This document shows, piece by piece, positions 1 through 5,564 of a DNA stretch of 29,420 bases. The position numbers were made by a program, and so were the translations under genes. The stretch's first letter is position 1; every line of letters begins with the position of its first letter. The stretch comes from a virus, in the IMG/VR virus record IMGVR_UViG_3300001589_000005, positions 459-29,878 of that record; one strand, written 5' to 3'. The notes under the pieces are model-generated. The model was not told the origin of the DNA, did not search any database, and was given only the letters and a program-made list of their open reading frames with translations.

Positions 1-831
1 CTGCCGTTTGTCAAGTGGTTGAAAACAGAATACCCAAAACGGGCAACAAACTTAGGACTCAATAGTAATGGTTCAAGACTACCAAAGTATTACAAAGAAT
101 TGTCAGAGTGGGTAGAAAAGATACAGTTCAGTTCACATTTTGGGTTTCTAAAGTTAGACAAATTCAAGGATGTCCTATCTGCATTACCACTAAAAAAATT
201 CAGTGTCAATCTTATGGCAGAGCCAGAATATTGGGATACAGTACAAAACATTGTAGAGTTTTGCGAGAAAGGACAAATCAATCATCATCTAAAGAGAATA
301 CGAACCAAGAGCACATGGGATTCCGACAATCGTAAGTACGACCCATTCTATACACCAGAGCAGATACAGTGGTTAGAGAAACGAGAACATGCTCAATCAT
401 ATGATGAGATTGGTGAGAGATTTGACCAACCAGACATGCTTGCCTACTATAATGAAGTAGACGAACCAAAGGAAGAGTGGGCAAACAATATGATTACACG
501 ACAAGAGGACAATTTTAACGGTTGGCTGTGTGGTATAGGGTTAGAAGGGTGTCAGATAGATCAATACGGCAACATACAACGAGGAGTATGTAAGATAGGT
601 GGTTCTTATGCAAATATAGAGGACAAAAAGATTACGCTGCCCAGGAATTTTGTGACATGCACAAAGATACGCTGTAGTTGTGTAGCAGATAACAAATGCA
701 CACGATATAAGGATAAAGAGACACGAAAACAAATGCAACCAGAGGTTATGTACAACATCCAGAAAAAACTGGCCGAATCAAAGCGAATCGGTGAACGTAA
801 AGTGTCCATATTAGATAAATACAACTACTAA
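1..831 (+). CDS. Radical-SAM-type protein, C-terminal part (5' end outside window)
   Basis: The reading frame is open from base 1 (in-frame codons precede the TTG at 19), so this is the last 276 residues of a longer protein. The C-terminal third is cysteine-rich: GWLCGIGLEGC (Cys codons at 529 and 550), then GVCKIGG, then CTKIRCSC and a further Cys before TRYKD. A hydrophobic strand, IDQYGNIQRGVC, lies between the first two groups. This layout matches the auxiliary iron-sulfur (SPASM/twitch-like) region that follows the radical SAM barrel in several phage and bacterial radical SAM proteins; the CxxxCxxC core would lie upstream and is not visible. Substrate is unknown. The gene ends 33 bases before the -35 of the next promoter. 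A second radical SAM enzyme lies at 6554-7618. I am fairly confident of the family type, not of a function. Confidence 0.6.
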   Translation: MPFVKWLKTEYPKRATNLGLNSNGSRLPKYYKELSEWVEKIQFSSHFGFLKLDKFKDVLSALPLKKFSVNLMAEPEYWDTVQNIVEFCEKGQINHHLKRIRTKSTWDSDNRKYDPFYTPEQIQWLEKREHAQSYDEIGERFDQPDMLAYYNEVDEPKEEWANNMITRQEDNFNGWLCGIGLEGCQIDQYGNIQRGVCKIGGSYANIEDKKITLPRNFVTCTKIRCSCVADNKCTRYKDKETRKQMQPEVMYNIQKKLAESKRIGERKVSILDKYNY

Positions 832-864
832 AAACGCTGTAAAATCAACGCCTAAAATTAGGGG

Positions 865-893
865 TTGACAAAGCCCTATAATCGTGTTATAGT
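865..893 (+). promoter_or_regulatory. Sigma70-like promoter P0
   Basis: TTGACA at 865-870, a 17-base spacer, and TATAGT at 888-893, with GTGT directly upstream of the -10. The predicted transcript start near 900 leaves a leader of about 27 bases before the ATG at 927. It probably drives the coupled run 927-2406 by host RNA polymerase early in infection. Confidence 0.8.
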
Positions 894-926
894 ATATACA
901 TAATCAATGATGAGAGAGAAAAAAAT

Positions 927-1298
927 ATGGCTTATGTATCACAAACCGATAAAAAAGAACTGTCAATCGGTATAAAAAAAGTTCTTAAAAAGTACGGTAT
1001 GAAAGGTAATATTGGTGTTAGAAACCATATGAGTTTGTATGTTGATATTATGTCTGGGCCGATGACGTTCAAACATTCACATGGTGACGATTATAGTCAA
1101 GTAAATGTGTATCACATTGACTCACATTATGAAGGTATTCAGAAGAAATTTCTAAATGAGTTACTTGCCGAGATGAAAGGTACTAAGTATTTTAATCACG
1201 ATGATGCGATGACCGACTATTTTCATAGATCACATTATACCGATATTAATATTGGTAAGTACAATAAACCATATACTGTAATGAAAGAGGCTGCATAA
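927..1298 (+). CDS. LPD29-like small phage protein
   Basis: 123 residues. The pattern of an N-terminal helix (KKELSIGIKKVLKKYG), a strand with SLYVDIMSGP, then QVNVYHID, and a C-terminal MTDYFHRSHYTDINIGKYN followed by KPY resembles the small LPD29-type domain ('large polyvalent protein associated') found as stand-alone proteins in phages and as modules in mobile-element polyproteins. Function is not established for that family. There is no signal peptide or membrane segment. The ATG at 927 is preceded by a purine-rich stretch (GAGAGAGAAAAAA) and lies just after promoter P0, so this is the first gene of its transcript. The stop overlaps the next start as TAATG, suggesting translational coupling. 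The family call is from memory of sequence pattern. Confidence 0.6.
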   Translation: MAYVSQTDKKELSIGIKKVLKKYGMKGNIGVRNHMSLYVDIMSGPMTFKHSHGDDYSQVNVYHIDSHYEGIQKKFLNELLAEMKGTKYFNHDDAMTDYFHRSHYTDINIGKYNKPYTVMKEAA

Positions 1299-1657
1299 TG
1301 ACACAGATTAAAAAACAATTTGATAATGTAATGGATGGTATAGACAATATGTTGAATGCCGCTGCATATGATTATTCACTAGGTGGTTATACACATAGGA
1401 CGCCAGATGATTTTCGTGAAAAATTTATGATTAAAGAAGGACAAAAATATATTAAGATTGGTCGTGTATCCGACCACACACAAGGCCGTATGGGTCAAGT
1501 ATGGGGATTTGTAGTCAATACAGATACAGATTCAAAATTTAAAAAGGGTGACTTACTTAAAGCTGCAGGATTTAATGCTCCTGCTCGTAACGCCGCTCGT
1601 GGTAATGTTCTAGAAGGGGGTTTCGGTATACGCTGGACTGGGCCTCTTTATCTTTAA
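1298..1657 (+). CDS. Conserved marine-phage hypothetical protein
   Basis: 119 residues, starting inside the TAATG overlap with the previous gene. The C-terminal half carries a compact pattern: KYIKIGRV, then QVWGFVVNTD, KFKKGDLLKAAGF, ARNAARGNVLEGG and a final RWTGPLYL. I recognise this signature from small hypothetical proteins of marine phages, where no function is assigned. The many Gly/Trp/aromatic residues and short beta-like stretches suggest a small beta-rich fold; this is inference. Nothing indicates membrane localisation. The pairing with the LPD29-like gene suggests a shared early host-interaction or replication-associated role, but there is no direct evidence. Confidence 0.65.
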   Translation: MTQIKKQFDNVMDGIDNMLNAAAYDYSLGGYTHRTPDDFREKFMIKEGQKYIKIGRVSDHTQGRMGQVWGFVVNTDTDSKFKKGDLLKAAGFNAPARNAARGNVLEGGFGIRWTGPLYL

Positions 1658-1678
1658 TCAGCGAAACAAGGAAACTAC

Positions 1679-1933
1679 ATGAAAAAACCTATGTACAAGA
1701 CTAACATCTTTGTAAATACAGATCGTACCTTTTTTGAAGGACTGCTACATCAGATAGGATTTGTAACAAAGGAGTCTAAGATACCACATATGAAAAAGCG
1801 CCAAGCGCTAAAACAATGTGTATCCTATACTGCACCGACAGAGAAAGAATCTGTGGATAAAGCGCTAGAGGCATTTGCCAATAAGGGTAAAAAGGCGTCT
1901 GATCTCTTTCATATGGAAACAATACAAATATGA
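1679..1933 (+). CDS. Hypothetical protein, 84 aa
   Basis: Basic, soluble 84-residue protein with no recognised motif. The ATG at 1679 has a good Shine-Dalgarno (AAGGA at 1668-1672, six bases from the start). The sequence alternates short strands (KTNIFVNTD) and predicted helices (RQALKQCVSYT, DKALEAFANKGKK). Its TGA overlaps the next ATG as ATGA, so the following membrane protein is probably translated by reinitiation. Family unknown. Confidence 0.6.
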   Translation: MKKPMYKTNIFVNTDRTFFEGLLHQIGFVTKESKIPHMKKRQALKQCVSYTAPTEKESVDKALEAFANKGKKASDLFHMETIQI

Positions 1934-2115
1934 TTGAGTGGTGGATGTTCGGCACATATTTAGCCGGTTCAGTTGTGACTTACTATTTGTGGGTAATCAA
2001 ACCACAAGCAAATGTTATTGAGGTAACAATAGATAAGTTAATTGCCGATGGATTCTTACGCTCTAAGGTAAGTAAGGATGGTGTTGTTGAAATTTTGAAG
2101 TGGAATGAGAAATGA
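1930..2115 (+). CDS. Small membrane protein, 61 aa
   Basis: One predicted membrane helix at residues 4-23 (WWMFGTYLAGSVVTYYLWVI) followed by a soluble tail of about 38 residues with a strand-helix-strand look (NVIEVTIDKLIADGFL, then GVVEILKW). The short N-terminus is MIE, so orientation cannot be told. It is coupled on both sides by ATGA overlaps (1930-1933 and 2112-2115). Such single-helix proteins are common in T4-like early regions and rarely characterised. No function can be assigned. Confidence 0.6.
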   Translation: MIEWWMFGTYLAGSVVTYYLWVIKPQANVIEVTIDKLIADGFLRSKVSKDGVVEILKWNEK

Positions 2116-2333
2116 GATATTTAAAAAATCATTGGGATTACGATATCCTTGGAATGGATAGTCCAGATTGGCCACTCGCTCTTCTGGATGAGAACTTAGC
2201 GGCAACTCGTCAAAATAACGTAAATGAGACTATTGGTATGTGTAGCACAGAATGGTCTACAAAGTATTGGAATAATGTGCTAAAAGCGTTAATCATAAAA
2301 TATGGCAATAAATTAAATGTTTCAATTAATTAA
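2112..2333 (+). CDS. Hypothetical protein, 73 aa
   Basis: Soluble 73-residue protein rich in Trp, Asn and Asp (HWDYDILGMDSPDWPLALLDENL). No family recognised. Its ATG overlaps the preceding stop as ATGA and no independent Shine-Dalgarno is obvious, which fits translational coupling. The last 17 bases overlap a possible 29-codon membrane peptide in another frame. Confidence 0.5.
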   Translation: MRYLKNHWDYDILGMDSPDWPLALLDENLAATRQNNVNETIGMCSTEWSTKYWNNVLKALIIKYGNKLNVSIN

Positions 2334-2406
2334 ATGGTGTCTATACGCTTTCCTAATTTGGTGGTTGATATGGATTACATATACTGCCGCGCTAATAATG
2401 GCATAA
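2317..2406 (+). CDS. Possible 29-aa membrane micropeptide
   Basis: ATG at 2317 opens 29 codons ending at TAA 2404-2406. The product is almost one membrane helix (MFQLIKWCLYAFLIWWLIWI, then TYTAALIMA) with several Trp. It overlaps the 3' end of the preceding gene and fills the otherwise empty gap before the epimerase gene. There is no clear Shine-Dalgarno, so expression would depend on coupling. The hydrophobic composition is the only support. Confidence 0.35.
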   Translation: MFQLIKWCLYAFLIWWLIWITYTAALIMA

Positions 2407-2415
2407 ATAGTTAAA

Positions 2416-3180
2416 ATGCGAATACTTATCACTGGACATAGGGGTTTCATCGGAAGCGCGCTCATGGATGCGCTAAAGGACGACCACGATATCGCTGGAC
2501 TAGATTCTGCAAGACCTACACCTAATCAAATAACCGACCATCAATGTATTACGAAAGCACCATTGCCGAATGATATAGATATGGTGATTCACCTTGCTGG
2601 TATAGGGGGTGTAAGAGAGTCAATAAATCGCCCTGCTGACTATTGGAAAACAAATGTTGAGGGTACAAAACGTATACTAGAACATTATAAGCACATAAGA
2701 TGCCTAGTTGCATCAAGTAGCACAGCATATGAGCCACATCTAAATCCATATGCTGCGAGTAAGTATGTAGCAGAATCAATACCACATAAGAACGTAGTAT
2801 TCATGAGGTTTCACACCGTATATAGTAGCACGCCCAGAAAGGGTATGCTATTTGATAGATTAATAAACAATGAATTAGAATATACAACAAATCACAGAAG
2901 AGACTTCATACATGTAAACGACATATGCAGTGCTATAAAGAAACTCATAAAACATCACCATATCAAGGGAGTAGTAGACATAGGTACAGGCACTAACATA
3001 TCAATACAAGATATACGCCCAGACCTACCATGCCATACAATAGAACAGTACCCAGAGATGGCATATGAGAGACATACGACCCTTGCTGACATTCGTACTA
3101 TGAAGAGTATAGCGTGGAAACCTACTATAAAGGTCAAGGATTTCATAAGAAAGAATAGACTAGCGGAAAAGAATGGGTAA
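2416..3180 (+). CDS. NAD-dependent epimerase/dehydratase (extended SDR)
   Basis: 254 residues of an extended short-chain dehydrogenase/reductase, the family that epimerises, dehydrates or reduces nucleotide sugars. The Rossmann NAD(P) motif GHRGFIG (G7, G10, G13) is at the N-terminus, followed by DIDMVIHLAG near 53-62, the LVASSSTAYEP active-site strand (Ser/Thr 100-103) and the catalytic YAASK pair (Tyr112, Lys116). Later conserved elements include MRFHTVYSSTPRKGML, RRDFIHVNDIC and VVDIGTG. The length is shorter than typical UDP-galactose or UDP-glucuronate 4-epimerases (about 310-340), mostly through a shortened C-terminal substrate domain. The exact sugar cannot be told. Likely role: making a modified sugar for virion or host surface glycans during infection. 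No strong Shine-Dalgarno precedes the ATG. Confidence 0.85.
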   Translation: MRILITGHRGFIGSALMDALKDDHDIAGLDSARPTPNQITDHQCITKAPLPNDIDMVIHLAGIGGVRESINRPADYWKTNVEGTKRILEHYKHIRCLVASSSTAYEPHLNPYAASKYVAESIPHKNVVFMRFHTVYSSTPRKGMLFDRLINNELEYTTNHRRDFIHVNDICSAIKKLIKHHHIKGVVDIGTGTNISIQDIRPDLPCHTIEQYPEMAYERHTTLADIRTMKSIAWKPTIKVKDFIRKNRLAEKNG

Positions 3181-3318
3181 TCATGGGATATTATGGGATT
3201 ATCGGACACTTTAATTAAATGGCAGAATAAACATATAGTTGTTGTGATTAAAGTCTGCAAGAGACCGAATTTTCTCTGAGAGCTTCCAAAAATAATACAG
3301 AATAAAACAAAAAAACAC

Positions 3319-3347
3319 TTGACAAGCGCTCCACATGTGTGTATAAT
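3319..3347 (+). promoter_or_regulatory. Consensus sigma70-like promoter P1
   Basis: TTGACA (3319-3324), 17-base spacer, TATAAT (3342-3347), with TGTGTG immediately before the -10. Both hexamers match the bacterial consensus exactly. The predicted start near 3354 would give a short RNA running into the hairpin at 3412-3429, or read through towards 3723. Confidence 0.85.
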
Positions 3348-3411
3348 AGTACTTGTATGCCCATCAGAATAACTATAGTAGCTACTAAGAGTAGCCTTAG
3401 AGATGCACAAA

Positions 3412-3429
3412 CAGAGAGTATTCTCTCTG
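3412..3429 (+). other. Short perfect hairpin downstream of P1
   Basis: CAGAGAG (3412-3418), loop TATT, CTCTCTG (3423-3429). It lies between promoters P1 and P2. No U-tract follows, so a classical intrinsic terminator is not supported; it could act as an RNA processing, attenuation or protein-binding element. Confidence 0.45.
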
Positions 3430-3448
3430 GCAGCCGCTGAGAAAGTAC

Positions 3449-3477
3449 TTGACATTAGCCGCTAAGTGTGGTAGTAT
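3449..3477 (+). promoter_or_regulatory. Sigma70-like promoter P2
   Basis: TTGACA (3449-3454), 17-base spacer, TAGTAT (3472-3477), with GTGTGG directly upstream of the -10. The spacer contains AGCCGCTAAG, a near copy of AGCCGCTGAG just upstream of the -35, which suggests an operator pair. The predicted start is near 3484, just before the 13-bp inverted repeat. Confidence 0.75.
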
Positions 3478-3483
3478 AAAGAG

Positions 3484-3616
3484 AATCAGAAGAGAGCTAC
3501 TCATTAAGGTGGGTTGGTTGACAGAGAAAGTTCCATAATGATGGTGTCATGATGTGTTGAGTAGCTCTCTGATGTTCCCTACCAGCTAGCATAAGGGGGG
3601 GTTAAAACTCAGCGGC
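3484..3616 (+). ncRNA. Candidate structured non-coding RNA
   Basis: The predicted P2 transcript begins with AATCAGA and then AGAGAGCTACTCA (3491-3503), whose exact reverse complement TGAGTAGCTCTCT is at 3558-3570, enclosing a 54-base loop. A further ATC/GAT pairing beyond a bulge could extend the stem. All ATG-started frames inside are only a few codons long (for example ATGGTGTCATGA), so this part is not coding. It is not a tRNA: the stem is too long and there is no TpsiC loop. No known RNA family is recognised, and the 3' end is arbitrary. Confidence 0.4.
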
Positions 3617-3662
3617 CTTGGGGCAATCTATAAATGCAATAGTAGGTACTTAAAGAATTTAC

Positions 3663-3691
3663 TTGACATTTGCTTCATTGTGTGGTATGCT
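3663..3691 (+). promoter_or_regulatory. Sigma70-like promoter P3
   Basis: TTGACA (3663-3668), 17-base spacer, TATGCT (3686-3691), preceded by GTGTGG at the same position relative to the -10 as in P2; P2 and P3 also share the ten bases ACTTGACATT. The predicted start near 3698 gives a leader of about 25 bases before the ATG at 3723, so it should drive the 3723-8154 operon. Confidence 0.75.
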
Positions 3692-3722
3692 GATTCGTAT
3701 AATGATGATGAAAGGTTTTACA

Positions 3723-3953
3723 ATGAAATACAAATCTACAATTTATGTTACTAATCAACTTGGTAAGGGTAAGTTTGAACTTATAGATGCTTTAGGAAAT
3801 ACTGAAAAGGAATCATATGATAATGTGATACACTCTTTTGAGTCTAAAGAATATTGGAAACATTCCAATACAGTTTGGATTACTGCCAATGATATAGTAT
3901 GTATTGAAACAGAGTATGTTCCCCAAAGATATACTGCAACGGAGATGGTGTAA
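3723..3953 (+). CDS. Hypothetical protein, 76 aa
   Basis: I place the start at ATG 3723 (MKYKSTIYVTNQLGKG) because the longer open frame would begin inside promoter P3, and AAAGG at 3711-3715 is correctly spaced from this ATG. The 76-residue product is soluble, with alternating strands and Trp/Asn-rich turns (SKEYWKHSNTVWITANDIVC). It looks like a small alpha/beta or beta protein, and no family was recognised. It is the first gene of the operon and its TAA overlaps the next ATG (TAATG). Confidence 0.6.
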   Translation: MKYKSTIYVTNQLGKGKFELIDALGNTEKESYDNVIHSFESKEYWKHSNTVWITANDIVCIETEYVPQRYTATEMV

Positions 3954-4108
3954 TGAAATACAAAGGTGCAACTACTCATCTTGAAAAAGAGAGAAAGTTT
4001 CTAGGTCTGACTTGGAAAGAATTATTGATATTCATAGAACGTAATCCCTATGCTTTTCCTAATAAGACTATAGAGGCGTATAATATTTACAAAGGTTATA
4101 TTGTATGA
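3953..4108 (+). CDS. Hypothetical protein, 51 aa
   Basis: A short gene starting in a TAATG overlap, with GGAG at 3941-3944 eight bases upstream. It encodes MKYKGATTHLEKERKFLGLT followed by WKELLIFIERNPYAFPNKTI and a C-terminal EAYNIYKGYIV. The helical, amphipathic centre (LTWKELLIFIERNP) hints at a small helical adaptor or DNA/RNA-binding protein, but there is no recognised family. It ends in an ATGA overlap with the next gene, so it sits in an unbroken coupled chain, which supports it being real. Confidence 0.55.
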   Translation: MKYKGATTHLEKERKFLGLTWKELLIFIERNPYAFPNKTIEAYNIYKGYIV

Positions 4109-4368
4109 ATTATGATTTCAAAAGTATGACCCCTACATATACTAAGGATTGGTATGTTAAGTGGTTCTCTTCTATATTATTAATTATCGCACAGGCACTG
4201 ACCTCTGTGGGTGGATTAGATCCTATCAATCTAATCTTCTTTTGGTTTGGTCTGTTAGGTTGGTTGATTGTAGGATATTGGTGGAATGATCGTGCATTAA
4301 TTTTTATCAATGGTGTTGGGTTATTCATTAACACTAGTGGTATAATGAAACATTACTTAGGAGCATAA
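4105..4368 (+). CDS. Small polytopic membrane protein, 87 aa
   Basis: Three predicted hydrophobic segments: about residues 17-36 (VKWFSSILLIIAQALTSVGG), 41-60 (INLIFFWFGLLGWLIVGYWW) and 64-82 (ALIFINGVGLFINTSGIMK). The spacing and the WNDRALIFIN loop recall the small three-helix DUF6552/SWEET-like proteins of marine bacteria, but I hold that loosely. It would sit in the host inner membrane. The start is coupled by ATGA to the previous gene, with AAAGG at 4091-4095. Its role in infection is unknown; transport, membrane stress or superinfection exclusion are all guesses. Confidence 0.6.
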   Translation: MNYDFKSMTPTYTKDWYVKWFSSILLIIAQALTSVGGLDPINLIFFWFGLLGWLIVGYWWNDRALIFINGVGLFINTSGIMKHYLGA

Positions 4369-4369
4369 T

Positions 4370-4723
4370 ATGAGTGGTATGCATTTACTTCCAGCATATT
4401 GGAATACAAACAATCACAAAAAGCGTAAGAAGAAAAGAGTTACGGAGAAAATGGCTGCCGCTATTGCAGAACATGAGAAGTATCTCAAACGTATGGGATA
4501 CGACCCTAGTTCCAAAGCAAAGGCCCCACCCCCCAAAACTGAGCGTGTTTCAGTTGCACTACCCCAAAAAGATATATCCGAATATGATTGGAGTCCTTGT
4601 CTAAGGGGTCAGAAGTATACATTAACTAAATCTTATAACATAGGACAGGCGTACAATAAGGGTGGTCTGGTTGTTCTATCAGAGAAGGAAGCATCAGATG
4701 CCAGTACTGGAAAAAGACGTTAA
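4370..4723 (+). CDS. Conserved marine-phage hypothetical (LLPxYWxTNNxKKR family)
   Basis: 117 residues, AGGAG at 4359-4363 before the ATG. The N-terminal signature HLLPAYWNTNNHKKRKKKR and the C-terminal QKYTLTKSYNIGQAYNKGG followed by LVVLSEKEASDASTGKRR match a family of small basic proteins common in marine podo- and myophages (typical ending: pro-ile-ile, a Glu-Ala motif and a final Arg-Arg). The middle is Pro/Lys-rich and likely disordered. No experimentally defined role is known to me; the basic N-terminus suggests nucleic-acid contact. The 3' end overlaps the start of the next gene by 26 bases in another frame. Confidence 0.7.
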   Translation: MSGMHLLPAYWNTNNHKKRKKKRVTEKMAAAIAEHEKYLKRMGYDPSSKAKAPPPKTERVSVALPQKDISEYDWSPCLRGQKYTLTKSYNIGQAYNKGGLVVLSEKEASDASTGKRR

Positions 4724-5336
4724 GACTTTCGATGTAGTCTCAGCAGGGGTCAAACCTCAAAAACGGTTTGAGAAGTATTATCGGAAAGGTTTCGGAACGG
4801 AGAACGTAGGCCCGTTTCTTGCGAGTATGATTCGTATGGTACGTCCTCAGCGAATACTGGAAGTGGGAGTTGGGTATACGACTCCGTTTATTGCCGAGGC
4901 GATAGAACAGAACTTTCAAGTAGACTTTGATGGTAATCACGATATGGATTACTACGAGAAACCTTATGATCCTCGTTATGTAATTGTAGATGATATGTCG
5001 CTCGGTCGGGTCGAAGTGCCACAGAGAAATTGGATAGAATTAATTGACGGTAAGTTTCAAGGTATGCGAGAATGGATAGAACCGAAGTATGGTAAGTTTG
5101 ATTTCGTATGGTTTGATTGTGGTGGGCCGCCAGAGTATGAACAGTTTATGAAAGAGTATTGGGATTTGTGTTCTGAATATGTGTTCTTTCACTTTACTTA
5201 CTTTAGAGGACAACCAAATAAGAACATGGATGCGATACTAAATAATGCGACTGGCAATGCATATCGTATGGATATTGTAGAACCAAATAAGTTTCGTCAA
5301 GGAAGTATAACTATGTTAAGGAAAGTGAATGATTGA
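4698..5336 (+). CDS. SAM-dependent methyltransferase-like protein
   Basis: 212 residues from ATG 4698, chosen over an upstream in-frame start at 4662 because GGAAG at 4687-4691 is correctly placed. RILEVGVGYTTPF (residues 52-64) is a class I methyltransferase motif I with the usual acidic/glycine pattern. A later strand, KFDFVWFDCGGPPEY (residues 133-147), resembles motif IV of the Methyltransf_24 type, with Asp140 as a possible catalytic or metal ligand. The region between is long and contains YVIVDDM. The substrate is unknown; relatives act on sugars, small molecules or proteins. It opens the modification-enzyme section and is followed without a gap by two membrane micropeptides. The gene looks somewhat less AT-rich than its 3' neighbours. 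Confidence 0.75.
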   Translation: MPVLEKDVKTFDVVSAGVKPQKRFEKYYRKGFGTENVGPFLASMIRMVRPQRILEVGVGYTTPFIAEAIEQNFQVDFDGNHDMDYYEKPYDPRYVIVDDMSLGRVEVPQRNWIELIDGKFQGMREWIEPKYGKFDFVWFDCGGPPEYEQFMKEYWDLCSEYVFFHFTYFRGQPNKNMDAILNNATGNAYRMDIVEPNKFRQGSITMLRKVND

Positions 5337-5430
5337 TCCAAATGGAGATTCTAGAAAATATCTTGTATTAACAATTCTAGTCATAACGGTGTTAATCTGT
5401 ATGAAGATGGCTGGTGCAAGTGGTCTATGA
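5329..5430 (+). CDS. Membrane micropeptide, 33 aa
   Basis: ATG at 5329 overlaps the end of the methyltransferase gene by eight bases and has AAGGA at 5319-5323. The product is a short polar head (MIDPNGDSRKY), one hydrophobic helix (LVLTILVITVLICMKMAG) and a tiny tail. The stop overlaps the next ATG (ATGA). The chain of overlaps plus the clean membrane helix make it a likely gene. Function unknown. Confidence 0.55.
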   Translation: MIDPNGDSRKYLVLTILVITVLICMKMAGASGL

Positions 5431-5564
5431 TTAGTTTTTTTGTAAAGTTTTATTTAATATGTGGTCTTATCTATACTACGGTAATATATAATGATGACAT
5501 GCGAACACAACGTGCTATGATGAGAGGACGGCCTAGTGAAGAATGGATGAGAGTTGGCGAATGA
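5427..5564 (+). CDS. Membrane micropeptide, 45 aa
   Basis: Starts in the ATGA overlap at 5427 and ends in another ATGA overlap at 5561-5564. It has an N-terminal membrane helix (ISFFVKFYLICGLIYTTVIY) followed by a charged cytosolic-looking tail with MRTQRAMMRGRPSEEWMRV. With the preceding 33-aa peptide it forms a pair of single-helix proteins inserted between two enzyme genes. No family recognised. Confidence 0.55.
   Translation: MISFFVKFYLICGLIYTTVIYNDDMRTQRAMMRGRPSEEWMRVGE

Larger units (their letters stand above)
3181..3722 (+). other. Intergenic regulatory region with promoters and RNA structures
   Basis: About 540 bases without a convincing protein gene, the only such stretch in the window. 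It contains three sigma70-like promoters (3319, 3449, 3663), a 10-base palindrome AGTAGCTACT at 3377-3386, a 7-bp hairpin at 3412-3429, a perfect 13-bp inverted repeat at 3491-3503/3558-3570, the repeat AGCCGCTRAG at 3432-3441 and 3457-3466 with an inverted copy near 3608-3616, and a run of seven G at 3595-3601. No tRNA cloverleaf or TpsiC signature was found. The first 130 bases hold nothing I can name. Confidence 0.7.

Noticed and set aside
851-862. CCTAAAATTAGG inverted repeat as a terminator of the first gene
   Set aside because: Only five base pairs with a two-base loop and no U-tract; too weak, and it lies against the -35 of P0.
2955-3455. 166-codon open frame on the minus strand over the epimerase 3' end and the intergenic region
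   Set aside because: Cys/Ser/Phe-rich product without motif, no ribosome binding site, overlaps a well supported gene, and every other gene is on the + strand.
3518-3546. Fourth TTGACA (3518-3523) in the intergenic region
   Set aside because: At 17 bases the -10 position reads ATGGTG, far from consensus; the sequence lies within the putative RNA loop.
3491-3570. tRNA gene in the 80-base stem-loop region
   Set aside because: The closing stem is 13 bp, there is no TpsiC arm (GTTCRA) and no anticodon arm of correct geometry.
3629-3636. TATAAATG as a possible late promoter before 3723
   Set aside because: One mismatch at the last base, and the following genes are served by a better sigma70-like promoter at 3663.
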